Assembly (NCBI GenBank): GCA_946478675.1
Contig: CAMLEF010000039.1
Coordinates: forward strand, 1-20,103
Direction of reading: 5' to 3'
Source: an uncultured Flavobacteriales bacterium
Lineage (GTDB): Bacteria > Bacteroidota > Bacteroidia > Palsa-965
DNA: 20,103 nt
Under the pieces are notes generated by a model. That model searched no databases. It was not told the origin of the DNA and saw nothing but the letters and a program-made list of their open reading frames with translations. Position numbers and translations under genes: made by a program. Of this stretch, positions 1 through 6,611 are shown piece after piece. The stretch's first letter is position 1. Each line of letters begins with the position of its first letter.

Positions 1-447
1 ATCACCCGCCGCACGGTGCCGCGCTTCGATCACAATGCCGAGTGATTCGCACAAACGGCCGAGACTGTACGACACGCGGTTCGGCAGCAGTTTACGGCTC
101 AGCTTCACCGTACAAAGTTTGTCGCGCTTCCACGAATAACCGAGCGATTTGAATTCGCGCTGGATGAAATTGTAATCGAACGCCACGTTGTGCGCCACGA
201 AAATATTTCCCTCCGTCATCTCCACGATCTTGCGCGCCACCTCGTAAAATTTCGGCGCATCCGCCACCATCTCATTCGTAATTCCCGTGATGCGCGAAAT
301 GTAATCCGGGATGCTCCGCTCAGGATTGATCAGCGTCGAAAATTTATCCACCACCGCCAAACCATCATGCACGAGAATGCAGATCTCCGTGATCTTGTCG
401 CGCTCGTGGTGACCGCCCGTAGTCTCTATGTCGACGATGGCAAACAA
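1..447 (-). CDS. DEDDh 3'-5' exonuclease (DnaQ/epsilon-like), C-terminus cut by window edge
   Basis: The 149 visible residues form a nearly complete exonuclease domain. ExoI is VDIETTG with D6 and E8, ExoII is VAHNVAFDYNFI with D91, and ExoIII is H144-RAAG-D149 at the very edge, the DEDDh arrangement of DNA polymerase III epsilon-type proofreading nucleases. In Bacteroidota such domains are often fused to a C-terminal GIY-YIG nuclease domain; whether that is so here lies outside the window. No ATG is available near the family start. A TTG at 447-445 gives MFAIVDIETTG, which fits the usual N-terminus, so I chose it; the frame stays open further upstream through repeat-derived codons. A -7 box on the minus strand at 533-526 would give a leader of roughly 70 nt that runs through a GGTTGG word array. 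Domain assignment is firm, start moderate. Confidence 0.88.
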   Translation of the reverse strand, partial: MFAIVDIETTGGHHERDKITEICILVHDGLAVVDKFSTLINPERSIPDYISRITGITNEMVADAPKFYEVARKIVEMTEGNIFVAHNVAFDYNFIQREFKSLGYSWKRDKLCTVKLSRKLLPNRVSYSLGRLCESLGIVIEARHRAAGD

Positions 448-525
448 GGGGAAAGGTTGGTTGGGTTGGTAGGGTTGGTTAAGTGGTTTGGTGTTTCTCA
501 GAAACAATAAAACAACAATAGACAG

Positions 526-533
526 CAAAGATA
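526..533 (-). promoter_or_regulatory. -7 element TATCTTTG for the exonuclease gene
   Basis: Read on the minus strand this is TATCTTTG, a full match to the Bacteroidota -7 consensus TAnnTTTG. I see no clear -33 TTTG at the expected spacing. It would give a transcript starting near 520. Confidence 0.5.
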
Positions 534-589
534 AGTACCGTTCAAAGCCTTGCTGCTGCTGCAACGCAAGAGAATTTTGTTAAATCATA

Positions 590-687
590 GGGCGTGCCCC
601 TGAAGTCATGCGGAGCATGTACTTCAGGGGCCGGGCTATCCCTGCAAGTCCTCGTGCCTGCGGGCTTTCCGCTCCTATCCCTCACGC
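590..687 (+). repeat. Compact multi-hairpin intergenic element (REP-like or structured RNA)
   Basis: The element begins GGGCGTGCCCC and ends CTCACGC. GCGTG (592-596) can pair with CACGC (683-687) to close it. Inside, 597-611 pairs with 615-630: a 10-bp and a 5-bp perfect helix separated by one bulged T at 620 and capped by GGA. A second, GC-rich half (about 631-680) carries CGGGCT twice, followed by TATCC or TTCCGCTCC. I recall similar GGGCGTGCC...CTCACGC elements dispersed in Bacteroidota genomes, which would make it a repetitive extragenic element; I cannot check that here. It does not code for anything recognisable. Confidence 0.55.
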
Positions 688-755
688 AAAAAATTGCACC
701 AACCGCCACTCAACCAACCAACTCAACCAACAACCCAACCAACCCAACCTTTTAC

Positions 756-763
756 TACTTTTG
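756..763 (+). promoter_or_regulatory. -7 element TACTTTTG for the heptose kinase
   Basis: TACTTTTG fully matches TAnnTTTG and is followed by CCCCAC, the same extension found after the hpt -7 box. It lies 19 nt before the GTG start, implying a very short leader. No -33 element is evident. Confidence 0.6.
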
Positions 764-782
764 CCCCACAAAATTCACCACA

Positions 783-1790
783 GTGGCCAAGCATTCCGAG
801 AAAGAAATCCGCCGCCTTTTCGACAGCTTTTCGAAGCTGCGCGTGCTCATCATCGGCGACGTCATGATCGACAATTACGTCTGGGGCAAAGTTTCGCGCA
901 TTTCGCCCGAAGCACCCGTGCCGGTCGTTTCCGTCCTGCGAAAAGAACAGCGTCTCGGCGGCGCGGCCAACGTGGCCCTCAACGTGCAGTCGCTCGGCGC
1001 TACGCCCATCCTCTGCTCCGTCATCGGCGTCGATACCGACGGACAGCGTTTTCTCGACCTGATGCAGAAGCAGAAGCTCGCGCCCAAAGGCATTCTCAAA
1101 AGCCGCGACCGCATCACCACCGTGAAGACACGCATCATCGGCAACAACCATCACCTCCTGCGCGTCGACGAAGAGATCGATCACGACATCACCCCAAACG
1201 AGACGGAGCTGTTCCTCCAGCGTATTTCCTACCTCCTCGACACGCAGAAAATCGACGTCATCATCTTCGAAGATTACGACAAAGGCCTCATCACCGAAAA
1301 GCTCATCCGCGAGATCGTCAGCCGCGCGCGCAAGCTGAAAGTGCCCGTGGTCGTCGATCCGAAGAAGAAGCATTTCATGCATTACCAGGGCGCCACGCTC
1401 TTCAAGCCGAACCTGAAAGAGCTGCGTGAAGGCCTGAAGCTCGACTTCGATCACAGCAGCGAAAAAGAATTGGCGAAAGCCGTCGAGCTGCTCAAAACGA
1501 AGCTGAAGATCGACCTCGCGCTCATCACGCTTTCCGAGCACGGCATTTACGTCCATGGCCGTCACGTGAAGAAGCGCATCCCCGCGCACGTGCGCAACAT
1601 CTCCGACGTTTCCGGCGCCGGAGATACGGTCGTCAGCGTTGCCGCGCTTTGCCTTGCTGCAGGACAAAAACCCGAAATGATCGCCGAAGTCGCCAACATC
1701 GCGGGCGGCCTCGTCTGCGAAAGTGTTGGCGTCGTTCCGATCGACCACGATCATTTGCTGAAAGAAACGCTCCGTCTCCTGACGAAGTAA
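783..1790 (+). CDS. rfaE1: D-glycero-beta-D-manno-heptose-7-phosphate kinase (RfaE domain I, PfkB family)
   Basis: This 335-residue protein matches the kinase half of HldE/RfaE, which phosphorylates heptose 7-phosphate at C1 on the way to ADP-heptose for the LPS inner core. The N-terminus has GDVMIDNYVWG and the family signature SRISPEAPVPVV (residues 38-49), then the PfkB glycine motif LGGAANVALN (59-68), DYDKG (164-168) and the C-terminal anion hole and catalytic base SGAGD with D281. The cytidylyltransferase half of E. coli HldE is absent, so a separate enzyme must do that step. The start is GTG at 783: it begins just before the conserved domain and 19 nt after a -7 box. A longer in-frame extension from 594 runs through the hairpin element and CCAACC repeats and is not credible. 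Confidence 0.9.
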   Translation: MAKHSEKEIRRLFDSFSKLRVLIIGDVMIDNYVWGKVSRISPEAPVPVVSVLRKEQRLGGAANVALNVQSLGATPILCSVIGVDTDGQRFLDLMQKQKLAPKGILKSRDRITTVKTRIIGNNHHLLRVDEEIDHDITPNETELFLQRISYLLDTQKIDVIIFEDYDKGLITEKLIREIVSRARKLKVPVVVDPKKKHFMHYQGATLFKPNLKELREGLKLDFDHSSEKELAKAVELLKTKLKIDLALITLSEHGIYVHGRHVKKRIPAHVRNISDVSGAGDTVVSVAALCLAAGQKPEMIAEVANIAGGLVCESVGVVPIDHDHLLKETLRLLTK

Positions 1791-1868
1791 CCGTTCAAGG
1801 TTCAACGTTTAAAGTTCAAGGTTCAACGTTTGTTCTTATTTAACTTTGAACAATGAACCTTGAACCCG
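1791..1868. repeat. Heptad word palindrome overlapping the ogt start codon
   Basis: Directly after the kinase stop codon, the left arm is a period-7 array (GTTCAAG, GTTCAAC, GTTTAAA and so on, about 1792-1831). The right arm (about 1841-1868) is a period-7 array of the opposite sense (ACTTTGA, ACAATGA, ACCTTGA, ACCCGGA). TTCAAGGTTCA on the left pairs exactly with TGAACCTTGAA on the right. The ATG of ogt at 1853 lies inside the right arm, so the first codons are repeat-derived. Confidence 0.8.
1841..1848 (+). promoter_or_regulatory. Possible -7 element TAACTTTG before ogt
   Basis: TAACTTTG matches TAnnTTTG but ends only 4 nt before the ATG, so a transcript from it would be leaderless or nearly so. 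It is also part of the word array, so the match may be coincidental. Confidence 0.3.
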
Positions 1869-2359
1869 GAACATTTTCCCTCTACATCGACACGCCGATC
1901 GGAAAGATCCGCATTTCCGGCACAGACGAATTCATCTCCGAAGTGCATTTCTGCAACGATGACGACGATGGCGTTTCTTCCGAAAACGTTCCGCCGCTCC
2001 TGCACGAATGCGCCGCACAGCTGCTCGGTTACATCGCCGGTTCGCGCAACGATTTCCAGCTCCCGCTGAACCAGCCCGGCACCGATTTCCAGCAGAAAGT
2101 CTGGAACGAGCTCACGAAAATTCCCTTCGGCAAAACCATTTCCTACCTCGATCTCGCACGTCGTCTCGGCGATGAAAAAACCATCCGCGCCGCCGGAACC
2201 GCCAACGGCAAAAACAACATCGCCATCATCGTCCCCTGCCACCGCGTCATCGGCAGCGACGGCAGCCTCACCGGTTACGCCGGCGGTTTGCACCGGAAAG
2301 AGTGGCTGCTCCGTCACGAGGGAAGCTGGCCGGTGGGCGGACAGACGGAGTTGTTTTGA
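1853..2359 (+). CDS. ogt: Methylated-DNA--[protein]-cysteine S-methyltransferase
   Basis: This suicide repair enzyme transfers the alkyl group from O6-alkylguanine in DNA to its own cysteine. At 168 residues it has the usual Ogt length. The active-site motif PCHRV has C129. Ahead of it are the helix-turn-helix region GTDFQQKVWNELTKIPFGKT and the arginine-finger helix RAAGTANGKNN; after it comes the conserved SLTGYAGGLHRKEWLL. The N-terminal part has the typical TPIGKIRISG. ATG 1853 is the only methionine before the conserved domain; residues 1-6 (MNLEPG) come from the heptad array. It follows the heptose kinase by 62 nt, with no functional link that I can see. Confidence 0.95.
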   Translation: MNLEPGTFSLYIDTPIGKIRISGTDEFISEVHFCNDDDDGVSSENVPPLLHECAAQLLGYIAGSRNDFQLPLNQPGTDFQQKVWNELTKIPFGKTISYLDLARRLGDEKTIRAAGTANGKNNIAIIVPCHRVIGSDGSLTGYAGGLHRKEWLLRHEGSWPVGGQTELF

Positions 2360-2373
2360 GGAGCTGGTGAAAA

Positions 2374-2545
2374 AGTTGGTTGGTTGGTTGGTTGGTAAGG
2401 TTGGTTAGTTGGTTAAGCGGATTGGTTTACAATCGTCAATCCACAATCAAACATCAACAATTTCCAACATCGCATAGCAGGATAAACCCAACCAACCTTA
2501 CCAACCTTACCAACCCAACCAACCTTACCAACTTAACCAACCAAT
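2374..2545. repeat. GGTTGG / CCAACC word palindrome between ogt and the next gene
   Basis: The left arm (2374-2428) is built of TTGGTTAG, TTGGTTAA and GGTTGG-type words. The right arm (2484-2545) is built of complementary words with a period of about 9 (AACCTTACC repeated). CCAACCTTACCAAC on the right has its complement on the left. The 55-nt centre is AT-rich with loosely repeated AATC words. It fills most of the 215-nt gap. Confidence 0.8.
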
Positions 2546-2574
2546 TCCGGCCTCATTCTTGCAACATCACTCAC

Positions 2575-3135
2575 ATGAAACACATTTTCCTTCCATTGCT
2601 GCTCTGCACATTCATCATCTGCGCATTCACAACCGGTAACAAGAAAAAGAAAGCGCCCCGTTACATGGTCACCGGATCGGTGATGGAGATCCGTCCGTAC
2701 TGTGGCGGCGCGGCTCCTTCCGAAGAACAGCGTAACCCGCAGCCACAACCGCTGCCGGTGAAGAAAATGTACATCAAGCGCGGCAACACGAATAACTACC
2801 CGGCAACGATCATCGATTCGATCGTCACGGACAGCATGGGAAATTTTGCGTTGCTGCTGCCGGCCGGTGATTACTGCGTGGTCGAAGCAACGAAAGCGGG
2901 AAAGCTCATCTATCCGCAGAACAGCCAGTACGCGCAATGGGACACGGCCTGCTACCGGAAAAATTACGAACGCTGCGATTATCAATTGCAGGTCAAAGGA
3001 AAAACGAAAGACGTGCAGATCATTCTTCAGCGCTATTGTCCGTGGGCCACGCCGTGCCAGCATTACGAAGGACCGCTTCCGCCGATGGCGCATCCGCCGC
3101 AGGCTCCGCAGGAGAAGGTGAAACACCAGGAGTAG
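2575..3135 (+). CDS. Secreted protein of unknown function, possible beta-sandwich domain
   Basis: I do not recognise this 186-residue protein. ATG 2575 is chosen because it begins a standard signal peptide (MKHIF, then a hydrophobic stretch to about residue 19, followed by KKKK); the upstream extension is repeat-derived. The mature part begins with a predicted strand YMVTGSVMEI and later has DSMGNFALLLPAGDYCVVEA, which resembles the G-x-F-x-x-x-L-P-x-G-x-Y pattern of carboxypeptidase-regulatory-like or prealbumin-like domains. Several cysteines (YCGG, DTACY, RCDY, RYCPW, PCQH) suggest disulfides in the periplasm or outside. The C-terminus is rich in proline and glutamine. The beta-sandwich idea is inference from this one motif. 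A poor lipobox (FIIC) argues against a lipoprotein. Confidence 0.75.
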   Translation: MKHIFLPLLLCTFIICAFTTGNKKKKAPRYMVTGSVMEIRPYCGGAAPSEEQRNPQPQPLPVKKMYIKRGNTNNYPATIIDSIVTDSMGNFALLLPAGDYCVVEATKAGKLIYPQNSQYAQWDTACYRKNYERCDYQLQVKGKTKDVQIILQRYCPWATPCQHYEGPLPPMAHPPQAPQEKVKHQE

Positions 3136-3192
3136 TTTGGCAATGGGCGAAGCGGATAAATTTCCGATTGGAATTACGCATTTGCTCCACTG

Positions 3193-3263
3193 AAAAAAAC
3201 CACATAGATACATAGGCACATAGAAGACTACACTATGTGAACTATGTGCCTATGTGGTTTTAA
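3193..3263. repeat. CACATAG octad palindrome
   Basis: The left arm carries period-8 words (ACATAGAT, ACATAGGC, ACATAGAA). The right arm reads back as CACATAG, GCACATAG and so on, ending GCCTATGTGGTTTTA. AAACCACATAG pairs with CTATGTGGTTT, with one octad inserted in the left arm. It lies 57 nt after the stop of the preceding gene and could act as a terminator in either direction. The same word forms the inner stem at 3954-4021. Confidence 0.85.
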
Positions 3264-3340
3264 AGCCATTAAGCACATACTTCTCCCGGAACACTTTCGG
3301 AAATTAGCCACAATGCAAAAATGAGATTTTCAATTTTCAA

Positions 3341-3348
3341 TACATTAG
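3341..3348 (+). promoter_or_regulatory. Weak -7-like element TACATTAG
   Basis: TACATTAG has one mismatch to TAnnTTTG and sits 16 nt before the ATG at 3365, a spacing similar to the stronger promoters in this window. Confidence 0.3.
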
Positions 3349-3364
3349 CGGAAACCAACTACCC

Positions 3365-3853
3365 ATGAAAAACTACCTCACCCTTTTCCTCCTTCTTTTC
3401 GCCGCCACCGCTTTCGCGCAAACGGATTTCACGAAAATCTCCACCGGCTCCGTCGAAGACTGCAAAGCCGCCGAACCGCAGGTGCTTGAAGCCGCCAACC
3501 TCATCCTTTCCAAACCCGTGAACGACGCCGGCCTGAAAGACGCACGCAGCTTCCTCATCCGCTGGATGACGAGCACGGAATACACGTTCACGCTCGACAA
3601 CCACATCGTCGACATGTCGAAGAAAAAAGGGAACGAGAACCTGCTCGCCGTTTTCATGGCCTGCCAGGCGAAATACCTCCTCGAGCACAAAGACGACGCA
3701 AAATATTCCGACGTCATCAACGTAGGCGCCTACACGCTGCTTGCTGATTACATTGAAAACACCGCCAACGGCGTCGCCAAAAACAAAGAAACCCAAAAGC
3801 TGCTCGACGCGAAGAAAAAAGGAACGATCAAGGATTACGTGAAGGGGAAATAA
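3365..3853 (+). CDS. Secreted conserved protein of unknown function
   Basis: This 162-residue protein has a clear type I signal peptide: MKNYL, a hydrophobic core, and cleavage after AFA before QTDF. The mature part looks helical and contains two cysteines (EDCKAAEP, MACQAKYL). I recall similar small periplasmic proteins from Bacteroidota, with a CKAAEP-like motif near the mature N-terminus and a segment like IRWMTSTEYTFTLD, but none has a known function that I can name. The C-terminus is lysine-rich. Its stop codon touches the outer palindrome at 3852, which probably ends its transcript. ATG 3365 is the only start that gives the signal peptide. Confidence 0.8.
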   Translation: MKNYLTLFLLLFAATAFAQTDFTKISTGSVEDCKAAEPQVLEAANLILSKPVNDAGLKDARSFLIRWMTSTEYTFTLDNHIVDMSKKKGNENLLAVFMACQAKYLLEHKDDAKYSDVINVGAYTLLADYIENTANGVAKNKETQKLLDAKKKGTIKDYVKGK

Positions 3854-4077
3854 TGTGCTAATCTGCTAATGGGGCAATTTGCTAATGATCTGCAAGGAAC
3901 GTTCTGTCAGCAATCCTGGTTCATCTGAATGTTTTAAGGCACCGTCGTTTTTTTTAACCACATAGGCACATAGAAAACATAGTTTGCAAATTCTATGTTT
4001 TCTATGTGCCTATGTGGTTAAAGGTGCGGCTGACCTGTGCGAATTAGCACATTGCCCCATTAGCAAATTAGCACATT
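3852..4077. repeat. Nested double palindrome filling the gap between convergent genes
   Basis: The outer arms are 3852-3886 and 4043-4077: 35 nt each, complementary at 33 positions by my reading, built of period-8 words such as TGCTAATC and TGCTAATG. They begin inside the stop codon of the upstream gene and end at the first base of the obgE stop triplet. The inner stem is a perfect 29-bp repeat of CACATAG words (3954-3982 with 3993-4021) around a 10-nt loop, TTTGCAAATT. Roughly 67 nt of ordinary sequence lies between the outer and inner left arms. A bidirectional terminator is the obvious proposal. Confidence 0.9.
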
Positions 4078-5081
4078 CAATTCATCAGCTTCCACAGCTC
4101 GTCTTTCAGCTGCTGCAGGTTCTTGCCGGAATGAGAAGAGAAAATAACGTACGGCAATTTGAACTTCTTCGCGAAACGCTTATCGAGGTCTTTCTTCAGC
4201 GCTTCGAATAATTCTTCGTCGAGCATATCGGCTTTGGAGATGGCCAGCATGCGCTTCTTATCGAGCAGCTCGGGATTGTATTGTTCGAGCTCGTTCAGCA
4301 GCACTTTGTAATCGGCAACGATATCGGAGCTGTCGGCGGGAACGAGAAACAGCAGGGCCGAGTTGCGCTCGATGTGGCGCAGGAAACGAACGCCGAGCCC
4401 GCGGCCTTCATGCGCGCCTTCGATGATGCCGGGAATATCGGCCATCACGAACGAGCGGTCGTCGCGGTACTTGACGATGCCGAGATTCGGAACGAGCGTG
4501 GTGAACGGGTAATCCGCAATCTCCGGTTTGGCAGCGGAAACCACCGACAGCAGCGTCGATTTGCCGGCGTTCGGAAATCCGACCAGTCCGACATCCGCCA
4601 GCAGTTTCAGCTCGAGAATTTTCCATTCTTCGAGGCCGGGCTCGCCGGGTTGTGCGAAGCGGGGCGTTTGGCGCGTGGACGTTGCGAAGAAGGAATTGCC
4701 CTTCCCGCCTCTTCCGCCCGGAACGAAAATGCGCTCTTCGCCGTCTTCGCTGATCTCGAAAAGCACTTCGCCGGTTTCCGCATCTTTCGCCACCGTTCCC
4801 AGCGGCACTTCAATGACTTCATCGCGGCCGGCAGCGCCATCCATATTCTGGCGACCGCCTTTTTCGCCGTCGCCCGCGATCACGTGCTTGCGGTATTTCA
4901 AATGCAGCAGCGTCCACAGCTGCTTGTTTCCGCGAATGATCACGTGTCCGCCGCGACCGCCGTTGCCGCCGTCAGGACCGCCTTTCGCCGTTTGCGCCGT
5001 GCGCATGAGGTGCACGGAACCGCCGCCGCCCTTTCCGGAGCGACAGCAGATTTTGACGTAGTCGACGAAGTTGGAATCCAT
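4077..5081 (-). CDS. obgE: GTPase Obg/CgtA
   Basis: Essential GTPase that binds the 50S subunit late in ribosome assembly. The 334-residue protein has the glycine-rich Obg fold at residues 1-158 ([40 protein letters not shown]). The G domain follows: G1 GFPNAGKST (168-176), G2 YPFTT, G3 [12 protein letters not shown] from D215, G4 SKAD (282-285, serine in place of the more usual asparagine) and a C-terminal SSHSGKN in the G5 position. The variable C-terminal OCT domain of some Obg proteins is absent. It is the last gene of the hpt-adk-obgE run, 59 nt after adk. The start [11 protein letters not shown] matches the family. Confidence 0.96.
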   Translation of the reverse strand: MDSNFVDYVKICCRSGKGGGGSVHLMRTAQTAKGGPDGGNGGRGGHVIIRGNKQLWTLLHLKYRKHVIAGDGEKGGRQNMDGAAGRDEVIEVPLGTVAKDAETGEVLFEISEDGEERIFVPGGRGGKGNSFFATSTRQTPRFAQPGEPGLEEWKILELKLLADVGLVGFPNAGKSTLLSVVSAAKPEIADYPFTTLVPNLGIVKYRDDRSFVMADIPGIIEGAHEGRGLGVRFLRHIERNSALLFLVPADSSDIVADYKVLLNELEQYNPELLDKKRMLAISKADMLDEELFEALKKDLDKRFAKKFKLPYVIFSSHSGKNLQQLKDELWKLMN

Positions 5082-5140
5082 GTGTTGCGAATTACGAATC
5101 TGGTACGAATAGCGAATTACGAATCAGCGGATCGTACGAA
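5082..5140. repeat. GAATTACGAAT word array between adk and obgE
   Basis: The array fills the 59-nt gap from the adk stop to the obgE start. GCGAATTACGAATC occurs twice as an exact 14-nt direct repeat, and a further ACGAAT and the palindrome TCGTACGA lie alongside. Unlike other loci it sits within what looks like an operon, so a terminator role is less likely here. Confidence 0.7.
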
Positions 5141-5713
5141 TTAAAGCGTGTTGATCTCTTTGCAGAGGTCGGCGAAAATGCCGTCGATAGTGCCGACGCC
5201 TTTCACGCCGCGGTATTTGTTCTGCTGGTCGTAGAACGATTTCAGCGGCAGCGTTTTTTTGTTGTATTCGGCGATGCGGTTCTCGATGATCTTCGGATCC
5301 TGGTCGTCGGCGCGCCCGGAATCTTTTCCGCGGAGCAGCAGGCGTTTTTTCAATTCTTCATCGTCCACCTCGAGTGCGATCATCGCGGAAATTTTCCAGC
5401 CTTTGCCGGCGAGAAATTTATCGAGCGCGATGGCCTGCGCTTCCGTGCGGGGAAAACCGTCGAAGATGAAACCGTTCGCCTCCGGGTGCTTGTTCACTTC
5501 GGATTCGAGCATACGGATCGTTACCTCGTCGGGCACCAGGTCGCCTTTGTCCATGTAGCTTTTCGCAAGATTGCCGAGCTCGGTGCCGCCTTTGATGTTT
5601 GCACGGAAAATATCACCGGTCGAAAGGTGAACGAGGTTGTACTTCGCAATCAGCTTTTCCGATTGCGTTCCTTTTCCCGCGCCGGGAGGTCCGAAGAGTA
5701 CGAGGTTGATCAT
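5141..5713 (-). CDS. adk: Adenylate kinase
   Basis: Catalyses ATP + AMP to 2 ADP in the cytosol. The 190-residue protein has the P-loop GPPGAGKGT (8-16), the AMP-binding STGDIFR (31-37), FDGFPRT (84-90) and the LID arginine region RGKDSGRADDQ followed by IIENR. The LID is the short, zinc-free form, which explains the length below that of E. coli Adk. It starts 21 nt after the hpt stop and is followed by obgE, an arrangement that I recall as common in Bacteroidota. Confidence 0.97.
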   Translation of the reverse strand: MINLVLFGPPGAGKGTQSEKLIAKYNLVHLSTGDIFRANIKGGTELGNLAKSYMDKGDLVPDEVTIRMLESEVNKHPEANGFIFDGFPRTEAQAIALDKFLAGKGWKISAMIALEVDDEELKKRLLLRGKDSGRADDQDPKIIENRIAEYNKKTLPLKSFYDQQNKYRGVKGVGTIDGIFADLCKEINTL

Positions 5714-5734
5714 GGTTATTGGGTTCGGTGAAGT

Positions 5735-6274
5735 TTAGTTCTCTTGCACGACGTAGATGTCACGCAGGTTTCTGCCGAGGCTGTTGTAATCGAGACCGTA
5801 GCCGACGATAAAATCATTCGGGATCTCGATGCCTTTATAATCGATCGGGATATCTTTTTTGTAAGCCTCCGGTTTGAAAAGCAGCGTAGCAATGCGCACC
5901 GACGCCGGGTTCTTCGTCTTGAGCTGTTCCGTGATATGCACGATGGTGCTGCCGGTATCGACGATATCTTCCACCACCACGATGTGACGGCCGCTCACAT
6001 CTTCGTTCATGCCAACGAGCTCTTTGATCGTTCCCGTAGATGCCGTGCCGTGATAAGACGCCAGCTTCACGAAAGAAACTTCGCAGTCCGTTTTGATGCG
6101 GCGCACGAGATCGGCAGCAAACAAAAAAGAACCGTTCAGCACGATGAGAAACAGCGGCTTTTTCCCTGCAAGATCACGATTGATCATGCCCGCTACGTTG
6201 TCCACTGCTTCGAGTATCTTTTGTTCCGCGAGGTAAGGAACGAACTTCTTGTCACCGAGTTGAATAGCTGGCAT
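5735..6274 (-). CDS. hpt: Hypoxanthine phosphoribosyltransferase
   Basis: Purine salvage enzyme converting hypoxanthine or guanine plus PRPP to IMP or GMP. The 179-residue protein has the PRPP loop VEDIVDTGSTI (101-111), the flexible-loop motif SYHG (73-76), LNGSFLFAADL (46-56) and the C-terminal GYGLDYN. The start at 6274 (MPAIQLGDKKF) is preferred over a 24-codon in-frame extension from 6346, because that extension lies in the CATTCGG word array and upstream of the -7 box at 6292-6299. First gene of the hpt-adk-obgE run. Confidence 0.95.
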   Translation of the reverse strand: MPAIQLGDKKFVPYLAEQKILEAVDNVAGMINRDLAGKKPLFLIVLNGSFLFAADLVRRIKTDCEVSFVKLASYHGTASTGTIKELVGMNEDVSGRHIVVVEDIVDTGSTIVHITEQLKTKNPASVRIATLLFKPEAYKKDIPIDYKGIEIPNDFIVGYGLDYNSLGRNLRDIYVVQEN

Positions 6275-6291
6275 AGTCTTGAAAAGTGGGG

Positions 6292-6299
6292 CAAAAATA
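6292..6299 (-). promoter_or_regulatory. -7 element TATTTTTG for hpt-adk-obgE
   Basis: On the minus strand this reads TATTTTTG followed by CCCCAC, 17 nt before the hpt ATG. The TTTGCCCCAC core is identical to that before the heptose kinase, which supports both as real promoters. It also fixes the hpt start. Confidence 0.6.
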
Positions 6300-6432
6300 C
6301 GGTTATTCGGGCATTTGGACATTCGGGCATTCGGACATTTGTTCAAACTGGCTCAGGTTCCTATTCAAATTAACGAATGACCGATTTACCGAATGTCCGA
6401 CTTACCGAATGACCGACTTACCGAATGACCGT
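6300..6432. repeat. CATTCGG octad palindrome between hpt and dnaB
   Basis: The left arm (6300-6340) has period-8 words such as CATTTGGA, CATTCGGG and CATTCGGA. The right arm (6372-6432) has period-8 words of the opposite sense (ACCGAATG, TCCGACTT, ACCGACTT). CGAATGTCCGA on the right pairs with TCGGACATTTG on the left except near its end. The centre (6341-6371) has no repeats. It lies between divergent genes, so it is not a simple terminator position. Confidence 0.8.
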
Positions 6433-6611
6433 TCTTTTATACGACTTTCGGTTCATTAAACCGCCTGAATGTTCAAAACTATGACCTCAAAACATTAACA
6501 AAACCTGTTCATAGCACGTTTACATTTATAGATATTTTTTCCCGTCAGACCGGAAGCTGTTTTTTCTACTTTTGAAGCCCTTTCTAAAATTTTTTCCCCG
6601 GAGGCCGACCC
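6433..6611 (+). other. dnaB upstream region
   Basis: Together with the octad palindrome this makes a 337-nt gene-free gap between hpt and dnaB. The sequence is AT-rich, with TTTACATTTATAG at about 6519-6531 (one mismatch to TAnnTTTG) and the better -7 match at 6567-6574. I see no other structure. Confidence 0.5.
6567..6574 (+). promoter_or_regulatory. -7 element TACTTTTG for dnaB
   Basis: TACTTTTG is identical to the -7 box of the heptose kinase and fully matches TAnnTTTG. It lies 37 nt before the dnaB ATG. No -33 TTTG is seen at normal spacing. Confidence 0.55.

Larger units (their letters stand above)
457..750. repeat. Inverted word arrays GGTTGG / CCAACC flanking the divergent gap
   Basis: The left array (457-483) is made of GGTTGG words and the right array (709-750) of CCAACC words, so the two could pair across about 225 nt. 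The left arm lies in the probable 5' leader of the exonuclease gene and the right arm just upstream of the heptose kinase promoter. The same word family recurs at 2374-2545. Confidence 0.7.
448..782. other. Divergent intergenic region with promoters, word arrays and a hairpin element
   Basis: This 335-nt gap separates the exonuclease (-) from the heptose kinase (+). In order it holds a GGTTGG array (457-483), a minus-strand -7 box (526-533), a structured element (590-687), a CCAACC array complementary in sense to the first (709-750) and a plus-strand -7 box (756-763). Long open frames crossing it lack family similarity and are explained by the repeats. Confidence 0.7.

Noticed and set aside
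594..785. Long N-terminal extension of the heptose kinase in frame from 594
   Set aside because: It is encoded by the hairpin element and the CCAACC array, lies upstream of the -7 box at 756-763, and the family begins at the GTG start region.
723..1805. 360-codon open frame on the minus strand opposite the heptose kinase
   Set aside because: It is a shadow of a GC-rich gene with clear family motifs on the plus strand; its product is valine- and aspartate-rich with no motif.
3852..4077. CRISPR-like reading of the repeated words
   Set aside because: Units are 7-9 nt, contiguous and degenerate, with no spacers, and no cas gene is present.
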